Assembly (NCBI GenBank): GCA_020847975.1
Contig: JADLBD010000213.1
Span: 62,001 to 126,000, forward strand
From: Bryobacterales bacterium
Lineage (GTDB): Bacteria; Acidobacteriota; Terriglobia; Bryobacterales; Bryobacteraceae
Direction: 5' to 3'
DNA: 64,000 nucleotides
A program made the translations under genes and the position numbers. The notes beneath the pieces are model-generated. The model searched no databases. It saw only the letters and a program-made list of their open reading frames with translations, and was not told where the DNA came from. The first letter of the stretch is position 1. The number at the start of each line of letters is the position of its first letter. Below, one piece after another: positions 36,546-44,424 of the stretch.

Positions 36546-37946
36546 TCAGGCGAGCCGCAGACGGAAGTGGAAGGACTTGGGACGCACGAACGAATCGAAC
36601 CCAAGCCGCGAGAGCGTGCAGCCGCGCCCGGAATCCTTCACCCCTGTCCAGGCGAGCGCCGGATCCAGGTAGTCGCAGCGGTTCAGGAAACAGGTTCCGG
36701 TTTCCACCTCGTCCCCGATCGCCAGCGCGGCGTCCGCGTCCTGTGTCCAGATCGAAGCGGTAAGGCCGTAGGCGCTGTCGTTCATTAGCCGGATGGCTTC
36801 CGCGTCATCCTTCACCTTCATCAGCCCGGCAACGGGGCCGAACGTCTCCTCGCGCATCACCAGCATCGAATGGTCGACGTTCACCAGCACCTGGGGTGCG
36901 AGGTAGGGCGTGCCGGGGCGGTCGGCGTCGAATTCCTTCGCGTCTATGAGCGCCTCGGCCCCGCGAGTCACTGCGTCCTGAATATGATGGCGCACCTTGT
37001 CCGCCGCTTGCGTGGAAACCATGGGGCCTAACGTCGTCTCGCGATCGAGCGGATTCCCTAAACGGTATCTTCGGGTGAGTTCCACGAATCCCTCCACAAA
37101 CGGCTCGTACACCGCCTCGTGCACATAAATCCGCTCCACCGCGCAGCAGGATTGCCCGGAATTGAAGCATGCCCCATCCACAAGGTTGTCAATGGCGGCT
37201 GCGAGCGGAGCATCCGCTCGGACATAAGCAGGATCCTTGCCTCCAAGTTCGAGACCGGCGGCAAGGAATCGCCCTGAAGCCGCTTGCTGAACGGCATGGC
37301 CGCCCGCCACGGATCCGGTGAACGCAACGAAGGCGATGCGCGGGTCCCGGATGACATCCGCCGCCTGGTCGTGATTCATGTGCAGGAATTGAAACACGCC
37401 GGCGGGCAGATCGGCCGCCGCAAATGCCTGCGCCCACCGCTCGGCAACCAGCGCCGTTTGCGGAGCCATCTTCAACACCACGGAATTGCCCGCCAGCAGT
37501 GCGGGAACGATCGCGTTCACTGTGGTCAGATAGGGATAGTTCCAGGGCGAAAGCGCCAACACCACGCCAAGCGGCTCGCGGCGAATGAACCGCCGGAAAT
37601 TCTCCTTGGGCTCCACTTCGATATCAGCCAGCGCGGCGGCGGCGATGTCCGCCATATAGCCGGCCCGCTCGGCAAAGCCGCGCCGGATCTCCATCGGCGA
37701 ATAAGCAATGGGGCGGCCCATCTGCCATGTGAGTTCTTCGCCAATCTCCTCGCTGTGCTCCACCATATAAGCCGTCATGCGGCGGCAGATACCGGCGCGG
37801 ACGTCCATCGGGGCGCGTCTCCATTTCCGCTGCGCCTCCACGGCCCGGCCGAGCGTGGCGTCAATTTCCCCGGACGAGGCGAGCGCTCGCTCCGCGTAGA
37901 CGGAGCCGTCAATGGGACTGATGGTCTGTTGAAAGTTCTGCGGCAT
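36546..37946 (-). CDS. NAD(P)-dependent aldehyde dehydrogenase
   Basis: A 466-residue aldehyde dehydrogenase. Visible elements are the PWNYPYL nucleotide-binding entrance (~134-140), FTGSVAGG (~209-216), general base E233 in LELGGKD, catalytic C267 in FNSGQSC, and EETFGPVAGL near the C-terminus. Substrate is not deducible, although the sequence resembles the succinate-semialdehyde/betaine-aldehyde branch. The ATG at 37946 (MPQNFQQT) is chosen over 37973. It is divergent from the HD gene and upstream of the MFS transporter. Confidence 0.88.
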   Translation of the reverse strand: MPQNFQQTISPIDGSVYAERALASSGEIDATLGRAVEAQRKWRRAPMDVRAGICRRMTAYMVEHSEEIGEELTWQMGRPIAYSPMEIRRGFAERAGYMADIAAAALADIEVEPKENFRRFIRREPLGVVLALSPWNYPYLTTVNAIVPALLAGNSVVLKMAPQTALVAERWAQAFAAADLPAGVFQFLHMNHDQAADVIRDPRIAFVAFTGSVAGGHAVQQAASGRFLAAGLELGGKDPAYVRADAPLAAAIDNLVDGACFNSGQSCCAVERIYVHEAVYEPFVEGFVELTRRYRLGNPLDRETTLGPMVSTQAADKVRHHIQDAVTRGAEALIDAKEFDADRPGTPYLAPQVLVNVDHSMLVMREETFGPVAGLMKVKDDAEAIRLMNDSAYGLTASIWTQDADAALAIGDEVETGTCFLNRCDYLDPALAWTGVKDSGRGCTLSRLGFDSFVRPKSFHFRLRLA

Positions 37947-38011
37947 TCGAAAACCATTGGAGCACACGAGCAATGGAGGCCGGAAAGGCTGGTAAGCTGT
38001 AAAGTCTGGGT

Positions 38012-38584
38012 ATGGATCGCCAACAGGCCTGGGAGATTCTCTGTGAATTTGTGCGGACGGACGGGCTGCGCCGCCACGCGCTGGCGGTGGAAGCCTGCGT
38101 AGCCGCCTACGCGCGCAAATACGCCGGTGACGAGCAGCAATGGAGCATCACCGCCCTGTTGCACGATTTTGACTGGGAGATCCACCCGCAACTCCCGGAT
38201 CACCCCACGAAAGGAGAGCCCATTCTGGCCGAACGCGGAGTGCCGGAAGAGATCCGCCGCGCGATTCTCTCGCACGCCGATTTCACCGGAGTGCCCCGAG
38301 TCTCTCTCCTCGAGAAGACCCTCTTTGCCTGCGATGAACTGGCCGGGTTTCTCACCGCTGTGTCGTATGTGAAACCCGGAAGGAGTATCCACGAAGTGGA
38401 TGTTCCCAGCGTGCGCAAAAAGATGAAGGACAAGGCATTCGCCCGCGCCGTGAATCGCGCCGGCATTACCGCCGGCGCGCAGGAACTCGGCGTGGACCTC
38501 GATGAACACATCGCCTTCTGCATTGACGCCATGCGCGCGCGGGCCGCGGAACTGGGCCTCGAAGGGACGCCGAAAACCCAATAA
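38012..38584 (+). CDS. HD-domain phosphohydrolase-like protein
   Basis: A 190-residue protein with the HD metal-binding pattern: H in RRHALAVEACV, HD in ALLHDFDWEIHP, and later AILSHADFTG and DELAGFL. It resembles small predicted HDIG/HD hydrolases acting on nucleotides or phosphoesters, substrate unknown. No transmembrane segment. It lies immediately upstream of coxB (2-bp gap) and may be co-transcribed with the oxidase operon, though no functional link is obvious. Confidence 0.75.
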   Translation: MDRQQAWEILCEFVRTDGLRRHALAVEACVAAYARKYAGDEQQWSITALLHDFDWEIHPQLPDHPTKGEPILAERGVPEEIRRAILSHADFTGVPRVSLLEKTLFACDELAGFLTAVSYVKPGRSIHEVDVPSVRKKMKDKAFARAVNRAGITAGAQELGVDLDEHIAFCIDAMRARAAELGLEGTPKTQ

Positions 38585-38586
38585 TC

Positions 38587-39372
38587 ATGCTGTTTGCGGG
38601 ACTCATCTGGTTGACGGCCGCGCTGGTGGCTGCCTCGTTTGCGGTGAAGCGCTGGTGGTTCCCTCCGCCCATCAACACCTATGCCGCAAACTTCGATTCC
38701 TACTTTTCGCTGAACATTGTCGTGGCCGGAATCATTTTTCTCCTGGCGCAGGTGGCCCTCGGGTGGTTCATCTGGAGGTTTCGCAATCAGGGGCGGCAGG
38801 TGCGGTACACCGAAGGCAGCAACCGGCTCGAAGTGATTTGGACGGTGGTCACGCTGGCTTTGTTCGCCGGTGCGTCCGTGCCGAGCGCCGCTCTCTGGTC
38901 GCGCGTCCATCTCGAGTTGCTCTCTCCCACTGCGATGACGGTCGAACTCCTCGGGCAGCAGTTCGCCTGGAATGTACGCTACCCCGGCCCCGATGGCCGC
39001 TACGGAAAAACCAACGTCCGCTTTGTCAATGACGCCGCCGGAAATCCGTTCGGCATTGATGACCGCGATCCCGCGGGCAAAGACGACGTGGTCAGCAGCG
39101 CGCTTCGCATCCCCGCCGGCAAGCCGGTGCTCTTGCGCCTGCACTCGCGCGACGTCATCCACAGCTTTTTCGTGCGCGAACTGCGCCTCAAACAGGATCT
39201 CGTGCCGGGCATGGAAATCCCCCTCAAGATTGAAGCGGACAAGCCCGGCGAATATGAGATCGCCTGCTCCGAATTGTGCGGCCTGGGCCACCACCAGATG
39301 CGCAGCGTCCTGATTGTGATGCCGCCCGATCAGTTCGCTGCCTGGCTGCGGCAGCAGGAGGCGCGGAAATAG
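38587..39372 (+). CDS. coxB: Cytochrome c oxidase subunit II
   Basis: A 261-residue subunit II with two N-terminal transmembrane helices (~residues 3-20 and 38-60) and a cupredoxin domain carrying the Cu(A) site: the His in VIHSFFVREL and the C-x3-C-x3-H-x2-M cluster in CSELCGLGHHQM. Electrons from cytochrome c enter here. No lipobox or fused C-terminal cytochrome c domain is present. It leads coxA by 3 bp in the oxidase operon. Confidence 0.95.
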   Translation: MLFAGLIWLTAALVAASFAVKRWWFPPPINTYAANFDSYFSLNIVVAGIIFLLAQVALGWFIWRFRNQGRQVRYTEGSNRLEVIWTVVTLALFAGASVPSAALWSRVHLELLSPTAMTVELLGQQFAWNVRYPGPDGRYGKTNVRFVNDAAGNPFGIDDRDPAGKDDVVSSALRIPAGKPVLLRLHSRDVIHSFFVRELRLKQDLVPGMEIPLKIEADKPGEYEIACSELCGLGHHQMRSVLIVMPPDQFAAWLRQQEARK

Positions 39373-39375
39373 CGT

Positions 39376-41136
39376 ATGGCGAATCCCATCGAAGCCAAGG
39401 TCCACAGGCCGCCCGGCGGGTTCCTTCAACGCTATGTCTTCAGCACGGACCACAAGGTCATCGGCATCCAATACTACCTGCTCGCCCTGTTCAGCGTGTT
39501 CCTGGGCATGACGCTCTCAGCGCTCATGCGCTACCACCTCGTCTATCCCGGCGCAAAGCAACATCTCTTCCAACTCTTGTGGCCCAACGGCGCTCCGGAC
39601 GGCATCATGACGCCGGAACTGTATCTCTCGCTCATGACCATGCACGGCACCATCATGGTGTTCTTCGTGTTGACCACGGCGCCGCAGAGCGGGTTCGGAA
39701 ACTATTTTCTACCGCTTCAGATCGGCGCGCCGGACATGGCGTTCCCGGTGCTGAACATGCTCTCCTTCTGGACCACGCTTCTCTCCTTGGTGGTCCTCTG
39801 TTCGGCTTTCTTCGTCGACGGCGGCGCGCCGCTCGGAGGATGGACCGCTTACCCTCCCCTCAGCGCCACCGGAGCAATTGCCGGCCCCGGCATGGGAACC
39901 GGCATGAATCTCTGGGTCATCAGCATCGCTCTGTTCTGCGTCGCCTCGCTCATGGGAGCCATCAACTTCCTCACCACCATCCTCGAAATGCGCACCAGGG
40001 GAATGTCGCTGATGCGCATGCCGCTCACTTGTTGGGGGTGGTTCGTAACCGCGGTCATCAGCCTGTTCGCTTTCGCCGTGCTGCTGACGGCGGGCATTCT
40101 TCTCCTTCTCGACCGCCTCGGCGGAACCAGCTTTTTCCTGCCCGCCGGCCTCGTCATCAATGACCGCATTCTGAATAACTCGGGCGGCTCCCCGCTCCTC
40201 TGGCAGCATCTGTTCTGGTTCTTCGGGCATCCCGAGGTGTACATCGCAATCCTTCCGGGAATGGGCCTGGTCTCGACCGTCCTTTCCGTGTTCTCCCGCA
40301 AGCCCGTGTTCGGCTACAAGGCAATGGCGTATGCCATGATGGCCATCGCGCTGCTTGGTTTTCTCGTGTGGGGACACCACATGTTCATCAGCGGCATGAG
40401 CCCCTACTCGGCCATCGCGTTTTCCGTTCTCACCCTTGCCATCGGCGCTCCTTCCGCTATCAAAACTTTTAACTGGCTGGCCACCATCTGGGGCGGGCAA
40501 CTCCGTTTGACCACCGCCATGCTGTTCGCCCTCGGCTTTGTATCGGTATTCGTTTCCGGCGGATTGACCGGACTCTTCCTCGGCCAGCCTGCCCTCGACC
40601 TCTACTTCCACGACACCTACTTCGTCGTGGGCCACTTCCACATGATCATGGGTGTCGCCAGCGTCTTCGCCATCTTCGCCGCCACCTTCTATTGGTTCCC
40701 CAAGGTAACCGGCCGCATGATGAGCGAATCACTCGGGAAGATCCACTTCTACTGCACCTTTCTTGGGGTCTACGCCATCTTTATACCTATGCACTTCGCC
40801 GGCATTGCGGGCAATCCGAGGCGCTATGCCGATTTCTCCCAATTCGACTTTCTGAAGGATCTGACCAGCGTTCATAAGTTCATCACCCACGCCGCCCTCT
40901 TCACCGCCGTCATTCAAGTGCTCTTTCTGTGGAATCTGTTCTATAGCTGGCGCAAGGGAGTCAAAGCTCCCGGGAATCCCTGGAACGCAACTACGCTCGA
41001 ATGGGCCCTGCCTTCCCCCCCGCCCGCTCACAATTTCGGAATCAACCCGCCACTCGTGAAACGCGGACCCTATGACTACAGTCTCCCTGGAGAGAGCAAG
41101 GATTTCCTCATGCAGCACGAGGGGGACGAAGAATGA
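39376..41136 (+). CDS. coxA: Cytochrome c oxidase subunit I
   Basis: The catalytic haem-copper subunit: 586 residues, about 12 helices. Haem a ligand helix II is in LMTMHGTIMVFF. The D-channel region PDMAFPVLNMLSFW is present. Helix VI carries WFFGHPEVYI, the A-type His-Tyr cross-link motif with the D-channel glutamate. Helix VII has GHHMFISGM, and helix X the two haem-ligand histidines of GHFHMIMG. In the K-channel region the common Thr reads Ser (GAPSAIKTFNW). It belongs to the aa3-type proton-pumping oxidases. The stop overlaps the next start by 4 bp. Confidence 0.96.
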   Translation: MANPIEAKVHRPPGGFLQRYVFSTDHKVIGIQYYLLALFSVFLGMTLSALMRYHLVYPGAKQHLFQLLWPNGAPDGIMTPELYLSLMTMHGTIMVFFVLTTAPQSGFGNYFLPLQIGAPDMAFPVLNMLSFWTTLLSLVVLCSAFFVDGGAPLGGWTAYPPLSATGAIAGPGMGTGMNLWVISIALFCVASLMGAINFLTTILEMRTRGMSLMRMPLTCWGWFVTAVISLFAFAVLLTAGILLLLDRLGGTSFFLPAGLVINDRILNNSGGSPLLWQHLFWFFGHPEVYIAILPGMGLVSTVLSVFSRKPVFGYKAMAYAMMAIALLGFLVWGHHMFISGMSPYSAIAFSVLTLAIGAPSAIKTFNWLATIWGGQLRLTTAMLFALGFVSVFVSGGLTGLFLGQPALDLYFHDTYFVVGHFHMIMGVASVFAIFAATFYWFPKVTGRMMSESLGKIHFYCTFLGVYAIFIPMHFAGIAGNPRRYADFSQFDFLKDLTSVHKFITHAALFTAVIQVLFLWNLFYSWRKGVKAPGNPWNATTLEWALPSPPPAHNFGINPPLVKRGPYDYSLPGESKDFLMQHEGDEE

Positions 41137-41702
41137 ACTTGGCGATGGCGGGTTCGCAACGCCGCGCCTCGTTCACTGGGCTATACGCGTTTCTGATTTC
41201 GGTCACCATGTTCTTCGGCGCATTCACCAGCGCCATGGTTGTCCGCCGCGGCGCGTCCGACGATTGGAAAGGTGTCCCGGCGCCATCCTTGCTTTGGGTG
41301 AATACCGGAGTGCTGGCGGTGAGCAGCGTATTGGCTGAAAAAGCGAGACGCGTGCTGCGCGCCGGAGACCGGCGCCAGCATTTCAACCTGTGGTGGACGG
41401 GAGCGACCCTGCTGGGGGCGGTGTTTGTCCTGGGGCAAGTCATTGTCTGGCGTTACCTCCACCGCCACGGCGTCTACCTGAACAGCACTCCCGGCAGCGC
41501 GTTCTTCTTCGTCGGCACCATCGCGCACGCCATCCACCTGGGCGGCGGTTGGCTCGCCATGCTATACCTTAATTTTCGCGCCTATCGCCTGGAACTGGGA
41601 CCCGGGCGGCGCACTGCCGTCGATGTAGCCACCATCTACTGGCATTTTCTCGGTGTTCTCTGGCTGTACCTTTTGTGGCTGTTCCGGTTCTGGGGGAATT
41701 GA
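41133..41702 (+). CDS. Haem-copper oxidase subunit III-like protein (first copy)
   Basis: A 189-residue protein with five hydrophobic helices. The conserved subunit III ends are seen in TGLYAFLISVTMFFGAFTSA and VDVATIYWHFLGVLWLYLLW. It is shorter than the classical seven-helix subunit III. The ATG overlaps the coxA stop (ATGA). A second subunit III-like gene follows 4 bp later, and the two may both be incorporated in the complex. Confidence 0.85.
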   Translation: MNLAMAGSQRRASFTGLYAFLISVTMFFGAFTSAMVVRRGASDDWKGVPAPSLLWVNTGVLAVSSVLAEKARRVLRAGDRRQHFNLWWTGATLLGAVFVLGQVIVWRYLHRHGVYLNSTPGSAFFFVGTIAHAIHLGGGWLAMLYLNFRAYRLELGPGRRTAVDVATIYWHFLGVLWLYLLWLFRFWGN

Positions 41703-41705
41703 GAG

Positions 41706-42317
41706 ATGCAACGGGAAGCAACCTGGGAAGGCGGCGGTTCGCCGTTCGCCATTGGCGTAAAGCCGCTCGGCATGTGGCTGTTCGTGGTTTCCGATGCCCT
41801 GACGTTTTCCGCGCTTCTGGTCACCTACACCTATTGCAGACTGTCGAATCCGGATTGGCCCACTCCATTTCATTTCTCACCGAGCATTCTCTTCTCCACC
41901 GCAATGACGTTCCTGCTGCTCAGCTCCAGTTTCACCATGGCGCTGGGCGTGCGCGCCATGAAGAACGGCGACCGCCGCCAGACCGTCCGCATGATTGCCG
42001 CCACCATCGCCATGGGCCTCGGCTTCGTCGCGCTTCACCTGAATGAATGGCTCCACCTCATGCGCGTGGAAAATATCACGCTGACCGGCAACCCCTGGCA
42101 TCAGCCCCTGTTCGGCGCAACGTTCTTCGGTTTGACCGGACTCCACATGGCCCACGTCACCGCCGGGACCATTTACCTCACCATCATCGCCGCCGGCGTC
42201 GCCCGCGGGAAGTTCCGCGCCGAGGATGTCGAAACCAGCGGACTCTACTGGCACTTCGTCGACCTGGTGTGGATGTTCATTTTTCCCATGGTGTACCTCA
42301 TGTCGGTCGCGCGGTGA
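41706..42317 (+). CDS. coxC: Haem-copper oxidase subunit III (second copy)
   Basis: A 203-residue five-helix subunit III. Characteristic segments are KPLGMWLFVVSDALTFSALL, the GLTGLHMAHVTAGTIYL helix and SGLYWHFVDLVWMFIFPMVY. It stabilises subunit I and helps proton uptake. It sits between the first subunit III-like gene and the subunit IV gene, each only a few bases apart. Confidence 0.9.
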   Translation: MQREATWEGGGSPFAIGVKPLGMWLFVVSDALTFSALLVTYTYCRLSNPDWPTPFHFSPSILFSTAMTFLLLSSSFTMALGVRAMKNGDRRQTVRMIAATIAMGLGFVALHLNEWLHLMRVENITLTGNPWHQPLFGATFFGLTGLHMAHVTAGTIYLTIIAAGVARGKFRAEDVETSGLYWHFVDLVWMFIFPMVYLMSVAR

Positions 42318-42331
42318 AAGGAGAACGCGAA

Positions 42332-42616
42332 ATGCAGCCGACTGTTAAGCAGCTTGCCACAGTATGGACCGCTCTTCTCGGATTCACTCTGGTCGAAGTA
42401 GGCCTCGCCTATCCCCGCCTTTCGGCAGTGCTCTTCCTCATCCTGCTCCTGGTCCTCTCCATCGGAAAATCGGCGATGATCATCGGTTTCTTCATGCACC
42501 TCAAATTCGAGCGCCGCGTCCTCACCCTGGCTCTGTTTCCGCTGCTCATCGTCTTCGTCCTCGTCCTGCTCGCCTTGCTGCCGGATGCGGAACGCCTGCG
42601 GGAGATGCGATTCTGA
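42332..42616 (+). CDS. Cytochrome c oxidase subunit IV (bacterial, CtaF/Cox4-type)
   Basis: A 94-residue protein with three hydrophobic helices, including SAVLFLILLLVLSIGKSAMI and IIGFFMHLKFERRV, the typical signature of prokaryotic subunit IV. The start at 42332 is fixed by AAAGGAGAAC just upstream; a longer plus-strand frame beginning at 42047 is a shadow of the preceding gene that happens to run into this one. It helps assemble or stabilise the oxidase. Confidence 0.88.
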   Translation: MQPTVKQLATVWTALLGFTLVEVGLAYPRLSAVLFLILLLVLSIGKSAMIIGFFMHLKFERRVLTLALFPLLIVFVLVLLALLPDAERLREMRF

Positions 42617-42619
42617 ATT

Positions 42620-42811
42620 ATGCGATATGCGGCGCCGCTTCTCTGGGCCACTTCGCTCTACGGGCAATGCTCGCAGTGCTTCCGAACGGCTGCCGCACAG
42701 CAGACCGCCAGCATGCAGGCCGTGAATACCGGCATCCTCGTCATGCTGCTTCCCGTCTTCACCTTGCTCGGCGGGTTCTGCTGGCTCGCTTACCGCCGGC
42801 GTGATCCTTGA
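42620..42811 (+). CDS. Small membrane protein with CxxC motif in oxidase operon
   Basis: A 63-residue protein starting 4 bp after the subunit IV gene. It has an N-terminal hydrophobic segment, a CSQCFRTAAAQQTASMQAVN motif (C17-x2-C20) and a C-terminal helix (GILVMLLPVFTLLGGFCWLA) ending in basic YRRRDP. Function is unknown; the CxxC in a probably exported loop could bind copper or undergo thiol exchange during oxidase assembly, but this is inference. The 3' end overlaps the antiporter start by 11 bp. Confidence 0.6.
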   Translation: MRYAAPLLWATSLYGQCSQCFRTAAAQQTASMQAVNTGILVMLLPVFTLLGGFCWLAYRRRDP

Positions 42812-44000
42812 GACTCCACCCATCGGGCTGCTGCTTGCCTCCTCCGGCGAGACGGGGAAACTTCTGTTCACCATGCTGCTCGTCTTCGGGGCGGCAAAAG
42901 TGCTTTACGAAGTGTTCGAAGCCCTGCGCCAACCGGGAATCATCGGCGAAATCCTCGCCGGCGTCGTTCTCGGCCCCGGCGTTCTGAACCTGCTGCAGCC
43001 TACGGATTTTCTCAATGCGCTCGCGGAACTGGGAGCCATGTTCCTGCTGTTCCGCGTCGGCCTCGAGGTGCGGTCTTCCGATCTGCTCGAAACGGGAAAA
43101 ACCGCCCTGCTGGTGGCTGTGCTGGGCGTGATCGTCCCCTTTGCGATGGGTTTTGCCATCTCCGACCTCTGGCATGGATCGCCCGTCGAAGCGCTGTTCC
43201 TCGGCGCCGCCATGGTGGCCACCAGCGTCGGAATCACCGCGCAGGTCCTCTCCTCGAAGGGACTCCTGAATCATGTATCGAGCAAAACGATTCTCGCCGC
43301 GGCGGTGATTGACGATGTCCTCGGTCTGATCCTCCTGGCCGTAGTGAGCAGCATGGCGAAAGGCGAAGTGCGGCTGATGGACCTCCTGTTGACCGCCGGG
43401 ATGGCCATCGGATTCACCCTGGTGGTGATCCAGTGGGGCTCCAAAACCATGGCCCAGGTTGTGCCGCGCGTTCAGGAAACGCTCAAAGGCGACAACTCCG
43501 AATTCAAGATCGCCATGGTCCTTCTGTTGGGAATGGGATTGCTTGCCCTGGAGGCGGGAGTCGCCGCCATCATCGGCGCTTTCCTCGCCGGCATGGCGCT
43601 TTCAAACAGTGTGTCGCACCGGGTTCACGACCTCACCAGCGGACTCAGCGAGTTTCTCGTGCCGTTCTTTCTGGTAGGCATCGGGCTGAACTTCAACCTC
43701 AAGGCCTTCGCGGAACCGGGAGTGCTGCTCATGGCCGTCATTGTCCTGGTGGCTGCGGTGATTTCGAAGCTGGTCGGATGCGGGTTGGGAGCCTGGCAGC
43801 TTGGAAGACGGAACATGTTTCGAGTCGGAGCCGGGATGGTCCCCCGCGGAGAAGTCGGAATGGTGGTGGCGCAATTGGGCATGAGCTTGGGCGTGGTGCC
43901 GGATGCGGTTTACGCGATCGTGGTGACGATGTCGCTGGCGACCACCATGGTGGCTCCTCCTCTGTTGAACATCGCCTTTCGCGGCGAGAGCGAGGATTAG
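42801..44000 (+). CDS. CPA2-family cation:proton antiporter
   Basis: A 399-residue protein with about 12 membrane helices of the Na+/H+ exchanger fold. Typical motifs are PGIIGEILAGVVLGPGVL, AELGAMFLLFRVGLEVR and the ion-binding aspartates in AAAVIDDVLGLILLAVV. It lacks C-terminal TrkA-N/RCK domains, so it is a short form. The start is GTG within the end of the preceding small gene. Linkage to cytochrome oxidase suggests use of the proton gradient, but the exchanged ion is not deducible. Confidence 0.88.
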   Translation: MILETPPIGLLLASSGETGKLLFTMLLVFGAAKVLYEVFEALRQPGIIGEILAGVVLGPGVLNLLQPTDFLNALAELGAMFLLFRVGLEVRSSDLLETGKTALLVAVLGVIVPFAMGFAISDLWHGSPVEALFLGAAMVATSVGITAQVLSSKGLLNHVSSKTILAAAVIDDVLGLILLAVVSSMAKGEVRLMDLLLTAGMAIGFTLVVIQWGSKTMAQVVPRVQETLKGDNSEFKIAMVLLLGMGLLALEAGVAAIIGAFLAGMALSNSVSHRVHDLTSGLSEFLVPFFLVGIGLNFNLKAFAEPGVLLMAVIVLVAAVISKLVGCGLGAWQLGRRNMFRVGAGMVPRGEVGMVVAQLGMSLGVVPDAVYAIVVTMSLATTMVAPPLLNIAFRGESED

Positions 44001-44042
44001 AGTCTAGGCTAGGATACTGCGCAGCGCACGGGAGGGAGGACG

Positions 44043-44363
44043 ATGAAGAAAGAACGGCTGGTCGGGGCACGCCTGCCCGTAGAGCTTGTCAAAGAACTGG
44101 AAACGATCGAAACGGTTGAGCAGACGGATCGCTCGACGACAGTGCGAAAGCTCCTCGCGCGCGCCATTAGAGACTGGAAGCTCGACTACCACGCACACCG
44201 CTATGCGCAAGCGCGGCGATCCCTCGCGCGCAGCGCCCGCGACGCCGGTGTCAGCATTTGGGAGATGACGGACTATCTCCGTTCGCACAAGATCGCTGTT
44301 CAATACGACGAGGAGGATCTCGCGCACGACATTCACCGCCTCCTCGGTAAGGCCAGCGGCTAA
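44043..44363 (+). CDS. RHH/UPF0175-type antitoxin-like protein without partner
   Basis: A 106-residue protein with an N-terminal ribbon-helix-helix-like segment (RLVGARLPVELVKELETIET then DRSTTVRKLLARAIRDWKLD). The C-terminal half, DAGVSIWEMTDYLRSHKIAV followed by QYDEEDLAHDI, matches UPF0175. UPF0175 proteins are commonly antitoxins paired with a PIN-domain (DUF3368) toxin gene. The next gene here is an S9 peptidase 61 bp downstream, so the antitoxin is orphaned or works as a stand-alone regulator. GGGAGGA precedes the ATG. Confidence 0.72.
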   Translation: MKKERLVGARLPVELVKELETIETVEQTDRSTTVRKLLARAIRDWKLDYHAHRYAQARRSLARSARDAGVSIWEMTDYLRSHKIAVQYDEEDLAHDIHRLLGKASG

Positions 44364-44424
44364 GCTCTGGATCTCCCCGAATCTCGCAGCCAGTCGGTCC
44401 GCCCGTTGTGGCATACTGCGCGAT

